64,000 bases of DNA. Origin: Pseudanabaena sp. PCC 7367 (GTDB taxonomy: Bacteria > Cyanobacteriota > Cyanobacteriia > Pseudanabaenales > Pseudanabaenaceae). The notes beneath the pieces were generated by a model. That model made no database searches and had not been told where the DNA came from. It saw nothing but the letters and a program-made list of their open reading frames with translations. This document shows positions 25,601 through 34,495 of this stretch, one piece after another (within the stretch, counting starts at the first letter, position 1; each line of letters starts with the position of its first letter). The stretch lies in assembly GCF_000317065.1 (NCBI RefSeq), contig NC_019701.1:1674001-1738000 (forward strand), given 5' to 3'. Both the position numbers and the translations under genes were made by a program.

Positions 25601-28600
25601 CTTGTTTCTGAATTAAATAACTGATCAGGAAAGGTATTTAAGTTAGCATCTTCCAGCAGATCCGACTCGGAACCAGGGCGATCGGCCTCAGCACTATTAG
25701 CTTTAGTGCCAAACAAAGCCGCCGAGTCATCTACGATCTGGGGGATCTCCGCCGATTGATCTGAGCCTTCTCTGCTATCTAGATTGTCTAGATTGTCTAG
25801 ATTGTCTAGATTGTCTAAGCCAAGATCTAAACCGAGGTCATCTAGTTCATCTAGTTCACTGCGATCGCTTGCTTGGTCTGGCTGCTGGTCGGCTTGATCC
25901 CGGTCAAATAAAACTGCCGCATCATCAATGATCGCCGGAATTTGCGCGAACAGATCGCTGTCTTCGTTGTCACTATCTATCCCAGTACGCTTAAGGCTTT
26001 CATCACTATCCTTAGCCACAAACTCAGTGCCAGCAAATAAATCCTGTGAGTTATCCGTTGTCTCAGCTACATTTTGCTCAGGTTCGTTGCTCTGAGCGAT
26101 CGATTCAGCTTGTTCATCTGCACCACTATCGAATGGGGTATTACGAACCGCCAGATCCAGATTCGCCGCTACGATCGGGTTTACGCCAGTGCCAATATCC
26201 AGGCTTTCCAAGTCTTGATCCAGTTCTGCTAGCAGGATTTCATCTTCAGTCAGGCTCACTGACCGTTGCTCCTCTGTCTCTTCTGGCAGCAGAATTAATG
26301 ATTCATCTAACTTCTCTGCATCATCTTCTGCCTCTAGGTAGGCAATCTGGGCATTATCTGCCTCCGACTCCAATGTTTCCACTGCCTCTACTAGGATCAC
26401 ATCTGGCGCATCTGGCTCCAGGCGATCGCTATCGTCCTCACTGGTTAGCCAGGACATAAAATCTGGATCGGGGGTAGGTGCAGCACTAGAGCGATCGATT
26501 GGTTGATCGCTGCGATTCTCTTGGCTAATTTGCTCTGGCTGAGAACCACTAATGCCAAACTTGTCACCAAAATCTTTACTAAAGCTATCTTCCGAACCAG
26601 TTGCCACATCGCCGACAGACTGTTCTGATTGATCTGGTTGATCCCGCTGCTCTAGCCAGGCTAGCAAATCTGGATCTTCATCGAGCAAGTCTGTATTGCT
26701 AGCACTCAAGCCCGATTGCAAATTCAAATTATCCCGATCGCTTAGAGCGCTGGGAGCATCTAGATCGCCTAGCTCACTTAGATCACCTAGCTCAGGAACA
26801 TTAGTTTGCAAATTTTCTACTTCAGATGCCGACAATTTATCGGCGCTGCTTTCTAACCAGGACATCAAATCATCTGATCCAGCAGGGGATTCAACCGCTT
26901 GGCTCACATCGCTGGCGATCGACTCATTAGGATCTGGCTCCGTAAACGCTGCAATCTGAGTATCTGCATCAGGGTCAAAATCCTGGGCATTGATTTGACT
27001 AGCTAGAATTTGAGGCTCGGCAATTTCGGTATCAATATCATCATCTATATTTGTAGCTATATTCGTATCTGTGCCTGTGGTTAGGCCGCTGCCTGAGTAA
27101 CTATCCTCTGCGTTTACCTGCTCAGATAGCTGATTAGCAAAATCATCAAGCTCAACCTCAATTGAACCGCTTTGCAAGTCCTCGATGAAATCGCCAAAAC
27201 TATCATCTTGAGACCGTTGATCTTGAACACCAGTAATGTTGATGTCATCTGTGGCTGCCCCCTGATCGAGGTCTAAATCAGAGCTACTATCGATCGCTGC
27301 ATCATTACCCTCTGGTTGGTGCGATTGCAGGGAACGGTTATAAAAATTATCGATTAGACTATCAAGATTTTCCTGGCTTAGATCGGCACTAAATTTAGAC
27401 TCACTGGTTGCACTTTCAGTTAGCTCGATCGCCTTGTTTACATCAGCTTGAACCGAGGCGGAATCAAGATCTGGTTCATTAATATCCCCATTAATATCAT
27501 TGATATCGCTAACGGGCTCGGCATAGTCTGGCTCGAAACCTGCCAGGGGTTCTAGCTGATCCTGATCCGACGTAGCAATATTATCAACTTGGTCGTTAAG
27601 TTGGGCATTTAGCTCTAGACCAGATTGATTGACATTGTTGAGCCCAATCAGGTTGCTAAGATCATCTAGGCCATCCAAATCAGTCGAATCATCTAGATCA
27701 CCAGGTAGGTCAGTATCGGCTAGATTTACATCTGGATTGGCGCTGGAGGCAGGCAAATCTAAGCCAATATTAAGCTCTGCCAGGGTGCTACCAATATCAT
27801 TGCCAAATGCGGTACTAGTCTCAAATTCGATCGTTTGCTCAGCTTGTTCAGTTTGTTCAAACTGCTCCGCCGAGTCAGATGACACAGCAGGATCAGCAAT
27901 ATCAGCACCAAGACCAAGGTTGGCACTGCGATTTAGGGGGAAATTAACCAGATTGGATTCGATCGCTGCATCTGGATCGCTATCATTACTGAGCAGACTA
28001 TCGATTGTTACTTGGTCAAACTCAGGATCATCTAAATTTAGATCAATATCAATATCTTCATCTATATCTGTATCTGTGGTGCTTGTTTGGGCATCGGTTG
28101 TGGTGTAATTATCCTGATCATTACCCTGACTGGAAGCCTGATTTGAGTCTTGATTACTTGCCGACCCAGAGCGCGATTGAGGTGGCATATTTTGGACTTC
28201 GTTACCCATCCGATCGACCAGGGCTTGTAATAACATTTCGCCGCGCTGTTCTGCCTCCTGCATCTGATCGAGTTGCTCTTGCAAAGAACTACGATAGCCC
28301 TGAATATTATTTTCCAAGGACTTGAGGGTGGCATGGAACATTGCGTCCAGATTCAGCAAGAACTGATCCGATCGTTGCTTTACTTCCTCCACCATGGCCT
28401 CTTGATTAGGCCGCTGATTGGGTAGCTCCACCAGATCAGGCGTTGTGGCAGGCTCTGGCTGAATATTCTGGATCGCCTGACTTACTTCATTGGTAATCTG
28501 GGACAGCAGTTGCTGATTAGAGGTTTGAATATAGCTAACAAACTCCTGCTCTTGCTGTTTGTGGCGATCGAGCAGTTGATCAAGTTGCGATTGATATTTG

Positions 28601-29286
28601 TTTTCTAGTTTGGCAATTTCTTCATAGAGCAATTGCTGCTGTTGCTGCTCGACCTCAAAGGGGGAAACATCGGGCGAGTCGGGTTGATTGGTCTCCACAA
28701 TGCCGCGTAAATTGGCCGTCACTTCGGCGATCATCAACGCCCGCTCCACTGGCAGGGTTCGCTCCAGTACCTGCTGAACCGTTTGTTGGACTGCCTGTTC
28801 GACCACGGGGGCAAGCTGTTCTTTGAGCTGAGCCAGATCCGCGGGCGGGGTTGCTGCGTTTTTCTGCGCCATGTTGGGTGTTTCCTTGATCCAGTTCGAT
28901 TCCGCCGCCGACAGAATTGACTGATATTTGCTGAGATCTTGTTTGGCGGTGGGGCGATCGCCAAGCGCATTTTTAGCAGCCGATTTAGGAGCTTGAAAAG
29001 ACTTAGAAGCGGGGGCTTGGGTTGAACTAGATGAACTTGACTCAGTCAGGGAAAATTTGGTGGAGCCTGGATTTTGCATCTGCGCGATTAATTGATTGCA
29101 ATCTTGCTCGATCGCCTGGATATCATCGGTATCTTGCAAATTGGCCAACCGCGATCGCAACTGTTTGAGCTGCTCCCGTTGTTGGATTTCTTCCTGGGGG
29201 AAACCCCTGGCCGCCGAACCCAATGGCCTGGCCAGCAAATGATTAATCTGCTGTACTAGTTGATCGCGGATCTGGCTGTTCGACAT
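22651..29286 (-). CDS. Giant acidic protein with C-terminal Hsp70/actin-like ATPase domain
   Basis: 2211 residues in one frame. Residues 1-70 are a charged helical region. Residues about 150-400 are Gln/Glu-rich coiled coil (EEIAKLENKYQSQLDQLLDR and similar). From about 405 to 1650 the sequence is low-complexity, dominated by Asp, Ser, Glu, Leu and Asn, and probably disordered. It contains recurring short motifs such as MSWL/LAWL (three times) and I-DDxAxLF (twice), and a run of LDN repeats near residue 1160. From about 1663 to the end a domain resembles the Hsp70/actin ATPase fold, with GIDFGSNHLSATL (phosphate 1), LAIDAGAAATSLCLV (phosphate 2) and VWLVGDTTLLPSL (adenosine). Function is unknown; scaffold or chaperone-like roles are guesses. 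It has no signal peptide. Confidence 0.8.
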   Translation of the reverse strand: MSNSQIRDQLVQQINHLLARPLGSAARGFPQEEIQQREQLKQLRSRLANLQDTDDIQAIEQDCNQLIAQMQNPGSTKFSLTESSSSSSTQAPASKSFQAPKSAAKNALGDRPTAKQDLSKYQSILSAAESNWIKETPNMAQKNAATPPADLAQLKEQLAPVVEQAVQQTVQQVLERTLPVERALMIAEVTANLRGIVETNQPDSPDVSPFEVEQQQQQLLYEEIAKLENKYQSQLDQLLDRHKQQEQEFVSYIQTSNQQLLSQITNEVSQAIQNIQPEPATTPDLVELPNQRPNQEAMVEEVKQRSDQFLLNLDAMFHATLKSLENNIQGYRSSLQEQLDQMQEAEQRGEMLLQALVDRMGNEVQNMPPQSRSGSASNQDSNQASSQGNDQDNYTTTDAQTSTTDTDIDEDIDIDLNLDDPEFDQVTIDSLLSNDSDPDAAIESNLVNFPLNRSANLGLGADIADPAVSSDSAEQFEQTEQAEQTIEFETSTAFGNDIGSTLAELNIGLDLPASSANPDVNLADTDLPGDLDDSTDLDGLDDLSNLIGLNNVNQSGLELNAQLNDQVDNIATSDQDQLEPLAGFEPDYAEPVSDINDINGDINEPDLDSASVQADVNKAIELTESATSESKFSADLSQENLDSLIDNFYNRSLQSHQPEGNDAAIDSSSDLDLDQGAATDDINITGVQDQRSQDDSFGDFIEDLQSGSIEVELDDFANQLSEQVNAEDSYSGSGLTTGTDTNIATNIDDDIDTEIAEPQILASQINAQDFDPDADTQIAAFTEPDPNESIASDVSQAVESPAGSDDLMSWLESSADKLSASEVENLQTNVPELGDLSELGDLDAPSALSDRDNLNLQSGLSASNTDLLDEDPDLLAWLEQRDQPDQSEQSVGDVATGSEDSFSKDFGDKFGISGSQPEQISQENRSDQPIDRSSAAPTPDPDFMSWLTSEDDSDRLEPDAPDVILVEAVETLESEADNAQIAYLEAEDDAEKLDESLILLPEETEEQRSVSLTEDEILLAELDQDLESLDIGTGVNPIVAANLDLAVRNTPFDSGADEQAESIAQSNEPEQNVAETTDNSQDLFAGTEFVAKDSDESLKRTGIDSDNEDSDLFAQIPAIIDDAAVLFDRDQADQQPDQASDRSELDELDDLGLDLGLDNLDNLDNLDNLDSREGSDQSAEIPQIVDDSAALFGTKANSAEADRPGSESDLLEDANLNTFPDQLFNSETSSSGFDSFNDAEAITDRTIDDLLGLADVDLDAEIPLPTFNSDYSNDSDLNLENLESNTEPLLPDLPDLESRLEQDLKFELEQLAQEQDHSFDLLTNANAPQTSTPEPSGGVQDLNRELDELVQGLDRNIDVDQELDTILQGIDGLDVDTDMDTVLEGLPEVEQNEDAAEMLSALTADLLTDQETEIESYNGDRFDEADSDNADPDAEKDFYASLEDEQDQQLNQFADDLANQSNQADGQTIDHGFINHELDESVESSESDQFNESDESDPALALDAELNALAELETGLNQDFGTDLSDPIASSDQNVAEPEPVLSEAELKLTELADQEAQDYTWQGFSPTEADVADLSQDPAWNEAIYNLPDFQINSATDQTSASTDLRFTDPDADPNTFDRPANFLDVEAVEVEPEPPELTGSQLDLVLPAIGNPTPTPTDVSDTWFLGIDFGSNHLSATLVNANSGSIYPLSFGDPSNATPTIPTVGIHSSDAQENADPLQANIAVGITAATLNQSHISHFKSLLKLGLPYRGISAWQPIVQQSKQQSLPLRWVQGTLKQLLVKLRAEAIHSLLPNLGDILQHLNGVLLGHPTGWPDTYGLNLREAVLSAGLVDAAEKVMVVDRAIAPLLLRIHTQADLAPSTLAIDAGAAATSLCLVRASGGKVHRSYIKNIGLDYAGNALEQDIVTHLLYPHWQLIAAVDQPEFDLTQFALPESGDPAPSQRAILQQYLLSSKVGREFLQAAAKLKVAFTIDKNLEEWSTTVQDLPLTVLRRELENQVLHPYIQLINRHLNNLLSNSGIAATEVRSVWLVGDTTLLPSLNRWLVQKLPNAQVERLAKYTNAAGLSLVPLYRHLIDISRQQYSDYFLLQEICKLNLRNPVSHNRLIQQLQARGVNANACRDRIMNILQGELPAGLFPWQEPEKEIILNDPTLSPELFAGQLFEFQTDGTYQPNLQKLQLLNSYLQTIVSNMQQTLAEPLVFPEFVAREYA

Positions 29287-29428
29287 GATGCCCCCTGAAT
29301 ATAGATCGGCTCAACAGAAATAAACTAGTCCCTCGGTGAAAAGTTATAGTCTTATTTTTGTCAATAGACAATATGTTTGCTATGATTTGCGCTATTTTGA
29401 GGCAAACATTTGTATTAGGTGTGAGAGC

Positions 29429-29788
29429 ATGAGATTTAAAACCCCAACTCGTTGGATAAGCTATATAGCATCTTTGGCATTATTGGCAACTGCTTTTCCA
29501 GCAGCGGCGGAGCGCAAAGAGGTTGACTTGCGCCTGCCCACCAGGAATGGCGAAGATTATACAGTTTTGGTTAGACGTGCTGAAACCCTGGCCAGAACAG
29601 CAGCTCAGAGCATGTTCGATCGTGAAATTCTCGTCTCGGATGTTTCTATTAAGATAACAGCAGAAGATCAAGCGCAGGCAGCTTTGGTGTTGCAGATGAA
29701 TGTGACCCGATCGGACTGGTATAGCCGTCCTGATCCACGCATCTGGTCCACTTACTTTCCGGTCGCCCAAGATCTGCTACAGCTCTAG
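29429..29788 (+). CDS. Small exported protein of unknown function
   Basis: The 119-residue product begins with a signal peptide (MRFKTPTRWISYIASLAL...PAAA, cleavage near residue 27). About 90 mature residues follow with alternating polar and hydrophobic positions (LVSDVSIKITAE, AALVLQMNVTRSDW), suggesting a beta-rich fold. I chose the ATG at 29429 because it starts the signal peptide; a GTG at 29336 would place 31 unlikely residues ahead of it. It diverges from the giant acidic protein, 142 bp apart. I do not recognise the family. Confidence 0.7.
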   Translation: MRFKTPTRWISYIASLALLATAFPAAAERKEVDLRLPTRNGEDYTVLVRRAETLARTAAQSMFDREILVSDVSIKITAEDQAQAALVLQMNVTRSDWYSRPDPRIWSTYFPVAQDLLQL

Positions 29789-30453
29789 CTCAGTGATGAT
29801 CAGGCTTAGCATTGAAACTCAAATCTAGTTTGCATCGATCTAGCTAGTCGATCGAATTGGCTGCTAATTGTTAAGTCTATTAGTGTTTGTTAGTAACTAA
29901 GTTTATTACCTGAATCTAAGCTTGCTGGTTTTATTAGTAACAATTATTAACTTTTACTATTGGTTGGTTGGTATGTTTAGTTAGAGCCGGAATTAATCAA
30001 CTTGGCTTAAATCTATGTACCAATCCAATCTCTATTTTAATAAATGCGGATTGGGATAAATTGCCTAGATATTTACTTGTATATGCTTTTGCTGAACCAG
30101 GTTACACCAGCTAGAACTAGATTGTTAATTAGCTATGAATGGGGTTAATTCCTAATAGTTCCAGCTCTGCTTGGCTTCTTGGGGTTAATCTTTTATTGCT
30201 AACTAATATTAATAACTAATATTTTGGCAATTATGGTGACGATCGTAATCCAACTAAATCCTTTTCTTGACCCACCTGGGGGAAGTGAAAGCTGGCCGAT
30301 CGCCGTAGCCTTAAATATTCTTAAATTTTTTGTTTATGCTAAGCCATGCTGCGGTAGCCTCCAGCCTCGTATTTTCATGCAACCAACCAGCATTCAAGCA
30401 TTTGTTTCTTTGCATTTCGTTTACATTATTTGCATTTGTACTGACTAGCCAAT
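29789..30453. other. Long intergenic region upstream of pdxJ
   Basis: 665 bp, A+T-rich, with several short TTAGT/TAACT-type direct repeats between 29870 and 29960. An open frame at about 30224-30448 has no ribosome binding site and no protein-like pattern. No RNA gene is recognised. Confidence 0.4.
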
Positions 30454-31179
30454 ATGTCGATCGCCACCACCCTAGGAGTTAATATTGACCACATTGCCAC
30501 CATTCGCCAGGCGCGGCGCGGGGTGGAGCCAGATCCAGTGGCAGCCGCAGTGATTGCTGAATTGGCGGGTGCAGATGGCATCACTGTGCATTTGCGCGAA
30601 GATCGCCGCCATATTCAAGACCGTGATGTAAAAATTTTGCGGCAGACCGTACGCACCCATTTAAATTTGGAAATGGCAGCCACCGATGAAATGGTGGAAA
30701 TTGCCCTGGCCGTAAAACCAGATTATGTCACCCTGGTGCCCGAAAAGCGGGAAGAGGTGACCACTGAGGGCGGCTTGGACATCCTAGGACAAATCGATCG
30801 CCTCACTAAAATAGTTGGCCAACTGCAAACCGCCCAGATTCCGGTTAGTTTGTTTGTTGACCCAGATATCGATCAGCTAGAAGCCTCAGCGCAAACTGGA
30901 GCCAAACTGGTCGAGCTGCATACTGGCACCTATGCCAATGCCACTAATGCGATCGAGCAACAGCAAGAGCTAGAAGTTCTGCAAACCGGTGGGGCAAGGG
31001 CGATCGCCCTAGGGCTGCGGCTCAATGCTGGGCATGGTCTCACCTATTGGAATACCAAGCCGGTGGCAGCGATTCCGGGCATGGAGGAGCTGAATATTGG
31101 CCATAGCATTATCTCCCGTGCGGCTCTGGTGGGGCTGGACAAGGCGGTGCGGGAAATGAAGCAGTTGATTGATAGTTAA
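30454..31179 (+). CDS. pdxJ: Pyridoxine 5'-phosphate synthase
   Basis: PdxJ condenses 1-deoxyxylulose 5-phosphate with aminoacetone phosphate to make pyridoxine 5'-phosphate, the last step of DXP-dependent vitamin B6 synthesis. The (beta/alpha)8 barrel motifs are clear: [16 protein letters not shown] (substrate His and Arg), [12 protein letters not shown] (active-site His and Glu/Asp), [28 protein letters not shown] and [11 protein letters not shown]. At 241 residues the length is typical. The stop is 19 bp before IS copy 2. Before the inferred inversion the gene would have faced tatA across a single IS boundary. Confidence 0.96.
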   Translation: MSIATTLGVNIDHIATIRQARRGVEPDPVAAAVIAELAGADGITVHLREDRRHIQDRDVKILRQTVRTHLNLEMAATDEMVEIALAVKPDYVTLVPEKREEVTTEGGLDILGQIDRLTKIVGQLQTAQIPVSLFVDPDIDQLEASAQTGAKLVELHTGTYANATNAIEQQQELEVLQTGGARAIALGLRLNAGHGLTYWNTKPVAAIPGMEELNIGHSIISRAALVGLDKAVREMKQLIDS

Positions 31180-31252
31180 CTTAAATAGTTAATAAATAGG
31201 TAGTCATGCAGAAGTAAGGATAATGGGATAGAAGATACAAAAATTCTCTCTC

Positions 31253-31564
31253 ATGGATACATCTAAGCTAACTTGTCCAAGATGCAATTCACTCAAAATT
31301 GTCAAAAATGGCAAAATTCACAACGGTAAACAAAACTTCAAATGTAAACAATGCAATAGACAATTTGTAGCCAATTCTAAGAAGAAATATATCGCTAATG
31401 AGACTAAAGCTCAAATCGACAAACTTCTGCTAGAGAGGGTTTCACTCGCAGGTATTGCCAGAGTTGTAGGTGTATCACCAAGATGGCTACAGCAATATGT
31501 TAATCACAAATATGCTCAAGTGCCCCAACAAGTGCAGGTACAGGCTAAAAAAAAGGGCACTTAA
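31253..31564 (+). CDS. insA: IS1-family InsA protein
   Basis: 103 residues, identical in protein sequence to the InsA of copy 1. It has the N-terminal zinc ribbon with two CxxC pairs and the helix-turn-helix. The frame ends just after a run of eight A followed by GGG (31547-31557). This is the probable site for -1 frameshifting into insB: slippage there would give a continuous reading through KKKGHLTIQMDELW. Confidence 0.92.
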   Translation: MDTSKLTCPRCNSLKIVKNGKIHNGKQNFKCKQCNRQFVANSKKKYIANETKAQIDKLLLERVSLAGIARVVGVSPRWLQQYVNHKYAQVPQQVQVQAKKKGT

Positions 31565-31572
31565 CCATTCAA

Positions 31573-31974
31573 ATGGATGAGCTGTGGTCTTTTGTAGGCA
31601 AGAAACGAGTCAAGGTTTGGGTTTGGTTAGCTATAGATGTTGATACTAAGGAGATCGTAGGAGTGTATATCGGTTCTAGAGATGAGGTTGGTGCTCAAGG
31701 ATTATGGCAGTCTTTACCACCCGTTTATCGACAATGTGCTGTTTGTTACACTGATTTCTGGCGTGCCTATGCTCAGGTAGTTCCGAGTATGCGTCATCAA
31801 CCAGTGGACAAAGGTTCAGGCTTGACTAATAGAATTGAGCGATTTAATTGCACTCTTAGGCAAAGAGCTTCAAGACTGGTTCGCAAATCTCTTTCTTTCT
31901 CGAAAAAGTTAGCTAACCATGTTGGCGCTATCTGGTTATTTGTGCATCATTACAACTCATCCTTACTTGTATAG
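31573..31974 (+). CDS. insB: IS1-family transposase, InsB frame
   Basis: 133 residues with the complete DDE set (MDELW, CYTDFW, NRIERFN). The own ATG lacks a strong ribosome binding site, consistent with expression through frameshifting from insA. It ends 7 bp inside the right end of the element. Three residues differ from copy 1. Confidence 0.92.
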   Translation: MDELWSFVGKKRVKVWVWLAIDVDTKEIVGVYIGSRDEVGAQGLWQSLPPVYRQCAVCYTDFWRAYAQVVPSMRHQPVDKGSGLTNRIERFNCTLRQRASRLVRKSLSFSKKLANHVGAIWLFVHHYNSSLLV

Positions 31975-31989
31975 CACTACCTATGAATC

Positions 31990-32356
31990 TTATGATTCCA
32001 TAAACCCACATCAAAGTGATAACTACTGTGATCGAATGATCGAATGTCTGATTAAAGGACTTGTTTTCTCATTCCTGACGATCGGACCAGTCCCAAAGAT
32101 GATTACGACCCAGAGAATAAAGAAAAAGATAAATTCGTTTTTTAAACTATCCATAGTACCTAATCTAACCTCTGCTAATTATCAGCAAAGCATTAAGTGT
32201 ATTGGCATTTACGCCTAAACTTACTGTTAAAAAATGCTCAAGTTGGGATCGTTTTAATTTTTTTATCAACCCTTACGATATCTATAGCTACCTGCAATTA
32301 GACAATATCTATTTACATCTTCAGAAATATACTACTAAGGGTGTATTTAGTAAGAT
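31990..32356. other. Intergenic region between IS copy 2 and murJ
   Basis: 367 bp, A+T-rich, with no recognised gene. In the inferred pre-inversion order this DNA adjoined the region upstream of the ABC-2 permease, so it may hold the remainder of that gene's original leader. Confidence 0.4.
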
Positions 32357-34156
32357 CTATCTAAACACAGGTAATTTTTGTTTGATCATACGCCAAGCCC
32401 GATCGACCTCTGGCAATCTCAGCCGCACGATCAACAGCCCAAACACCAGCAAACCACCACCACCAGCCAGAGCTAGCTGCACAATTTGGATCAGCGCTCC
32501 ATCTGACTGCCAGAGTTGGGCGATCCCCCACAGAACTCCCCAACTGGTTGCCCCAGCGATCGCACTGATCACCGTAATTCCCAAGAGCGGCTTCATCCAG
32601 CTCTGCCAGCCCAGGCCATTCAGTTTGCGATCGAGTAGCCATACCAGGGCGATCAGCGAAAATAAATTTACCCCCGCCGTAGACAAAGCCAGCCCCGGCG
32701 CACCAAATTGTTGCACAAAAATATAGTCAAACAGGGCATTCAAACCCACCCCCACCATGCTGACCTTAAACGGTGTACTGCCATCACCCAGGGCATAGAA
32801 CACCCGCACCATTACATCACGCCCCAAATACACAAACATGCCAGCGCCATAGGCCACCAGCACCGATGCCACCAATCTAGAGGCCGATTGATCGAAGGCA
32901 AACCGTTCATAGACCAAGCGCACCGCCGGCAATGCCAGGGTCATGATCAAGGCACTGAGCGGGAGCATGGCGATCGCGGTTAGCATCATTCCCTGCCGGA
33001 TGCGTACTTTTAGCTCATCCCAATCCTCTGGTTCGGTCAGCCGACAAAAAACTGGCAGTAAAGGCACCAGAATAATATTCGAGAGCAAGCCCAATGGGGT
33101 TTGGACTAATAATTGGGCATAACCAAGGGCGGCAGCAGCCTGGGGAATATAGGAAGCAAAAAACAGATCGGTATAGACATTGATGTGCAGCAGCCCCGAT
33201 GAGAAGGTGGCTGGGAGCATGATTTTGAGGATTTGCCTTACGCCCGGCAATCGAAAATTAAACCGCAAGCGCAAGCTACCCATGCCCGATCGCCATTGGG
33301 CACTAATCTGCGCCAGCCATTGAAAGATCGCCCCCGCCAAGGTTCCCCAGGCCAGGATCATGCCGCCACGCACCGCATAGGCATTGGAACCCACCTCCCC
33401 CCCAGGAGCCAGGGCAAAGAAGCCGATCGCCAACAGCACCGCCAAGCTCGAAAACATCGGGCTGACCGAAGGCAACCAATATTGATTCGAAGCATTGAGC
33501 GTACCAAACCCGATCCCAATTAACCCAGCTAGCACCGCCATTGGTGCCATGATCCGCAACTGCTGCACCGCGATCGCCCTGATTTCCATTCCCTCTGGGC
33601 TACCAGCCAATCCGGGCGCAACCAGATCGATCATTGGTTGGGCAAAAAACACCAGCGCAATACTCACCAACAGCAATGCACCGGCTACCAGCGTGGTGAT
33701 TGTTTCTACCAGTGGTGCCGCTTCTTTTTGATTGCGCTTGGATAGCACACTGACGATCGCACTGTGGAATGGGCCATTAATCCCCCCCAGCAGCACCAAC
33801 AAAAAGCCTGGCACCACATAGGCATAGTTATAGGCATCCACCGCTGCACCCACCCCAAAGGCAGCCGCGATCGCCATTTGCCGAAAGAGGCCAAACACCT
33901 TACTGAGCAAAGTCGCCAAGGCCACGATCCCAGCAATGCTAAATAGCGATCGCCTGGCATTTGCTTTGCCCTGGTCAGGCTCTGAAGCAGGATCAACCGG
34001 ATCAATTGGAACAGCTTCCGGCTCGCAATTTAAATTTTTGTCTGAAGCCTGAGCTGAATCTAGTTGCTCATCTCGCTCATCCTGATTATTTTGATCGCCT
34101 TGATCACTATGGGGCTGCGATCGATCGGAACCGTGGGAACTCTCTGGTAATGCCAA
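32357..34156 (-). CDS. murJ: Lipid II flippase MurJ (MviN)
   Basis: MurJ of the MOP superfamily moves lipid II across the plasma membrane for peptidoglycan synthesis. About 14 membrane helices are visible. The family motif near the start of the core is present (LSKVFGLFRQMAIAAAFG), as are GPFHSAIVSVL and YALGDGSTPFKVS. The first 65 residues form a polar, Asp/Gln/Asn-rich extension that should be cytoplasmic and is not conserved. The start is a TTG, supported by an AGGAG nine bases upstream; no ATG precedes it. With murB and murC in the window it adds to the peptidoglycan set. Confidence 0.93.
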   Translation of the reverse strand: MALPESSHGSDRSQPHSDQGDQNNQDERDEQLDSAQASDKNLNCEPEAVPIDPVDPASEPDQGKANARRSLFSIAGIVALATLLSKVFGLFRQMAIAAAFGVGAAVDAYNYAYVVPGFLLVLLGGINGPFHSAIVSVLSKRNQKEAAPLVETITTLVAGALLLVSIALVFFAQPMIDLVAPGLAGSPEGMEIRAIAVQQLRIMAPMAVLAGLIGIGFGTLNASNQYWLPSVSPMFSSLAVLLAIGFFALAPGGEVGSNAYAVRGGMILAWGTLAGAIFQWLAQISAQWRSGMGSLRLRFNFRLPGVRQILKIMLPATFSSGLLHINVYTDLFFASYIPQAAAALGYAQLLVQTPLGLLSNIILVPLLPVFCRLTEPEDWDELKVRIRQGMMLTAIAMLPLSALIMTLALPAVRLVYERFAFDQSASRLVASVLVAYGAGMFVYLGRDVMVRVFYALGDGSTPFKVSMVGVGLNALFDYIFVQQFGAPGLALSTAGVNLFSLIALVWLLDRKLNGLGWQSWMKPLLGITVISAIAGATSWGVLWGIAQLWQSDGALIQIVQLALAGGGGLLVFGLLIVRLRLPEVDRAWRMIKQKLPVFR

Positions 34157-34257
34157 TGCTGTTTACTCCTGCTGCCTTGCCCCCCAAACAATAACAAATA
34201 ATCTAGTGGTTATTGCTGGTAATCAAAATTTAAATCAACTCTTGAGAATGCACTTAA

Positions 34258-34312
34258 CCAATGCCTGACCAATGCCTGACCAATGCCTGACCAATGCCTG
34301 ACCAATGCCTGC
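34258..34312. repeat. 11-bp tandem repeat, five copies
   Basis: CCAATGCCTGA occurs four times perfectly (34258-34301) and a fifth time with the last base changed (34302-34312). It lies about 100 bp upstream of murJ. The remainder of the 34157-34688 spacer holds the petF terminator and a 15-bp direct repeat around 34569-34600. Confidence 0.95.
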
Positions 34313-34495
34313 TAACAAGATGCAAGCACCTTTAGCTCAAAGCTGTTATATTGCCACTGACTATACAAAATATTTCTGGTGGTGTAGCGCCAAGCAAGCG
34401 ATCGCCCCAATCAGGGGAATCAGGATTAGGATTACTTTAATAATTCACCCCGATCAGAAAAGCTACAATAGAAATCTAATAAACCCCCAATAAAG

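Larger units (their letters stand above)
31199..31981 (+). mobile_element. IS1-family insertion sequence, copy 2 (783 bp)
   Basis: Same element as copy 1 in opposite orientation, with intact GGTAGT ends on both sides. The left flank AATAAATA (31191-31198) is the reverse complement of the outer flank of copy 1 (TATTTATT, 14907-14914). The right flank TATGAATC (31982-31989) is the reverse complement of the inner flank of copy 1 (GATTCATA, 15699-15706). The two flanks of this copy do not match each other. Confidence 0.94.

Noticed and set aside
26046-28108. Several open frames antisense to the giant acidic gene
   Set aside because: The biased Asp/Ser/Leu codons leave the opposite strand free of stops; products are low-complexity.
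30224-30448. 74-codon frame upstream of pdxJ
   Set aside because: No ribosome binding site and no recognisable protein pattern; probably chance.
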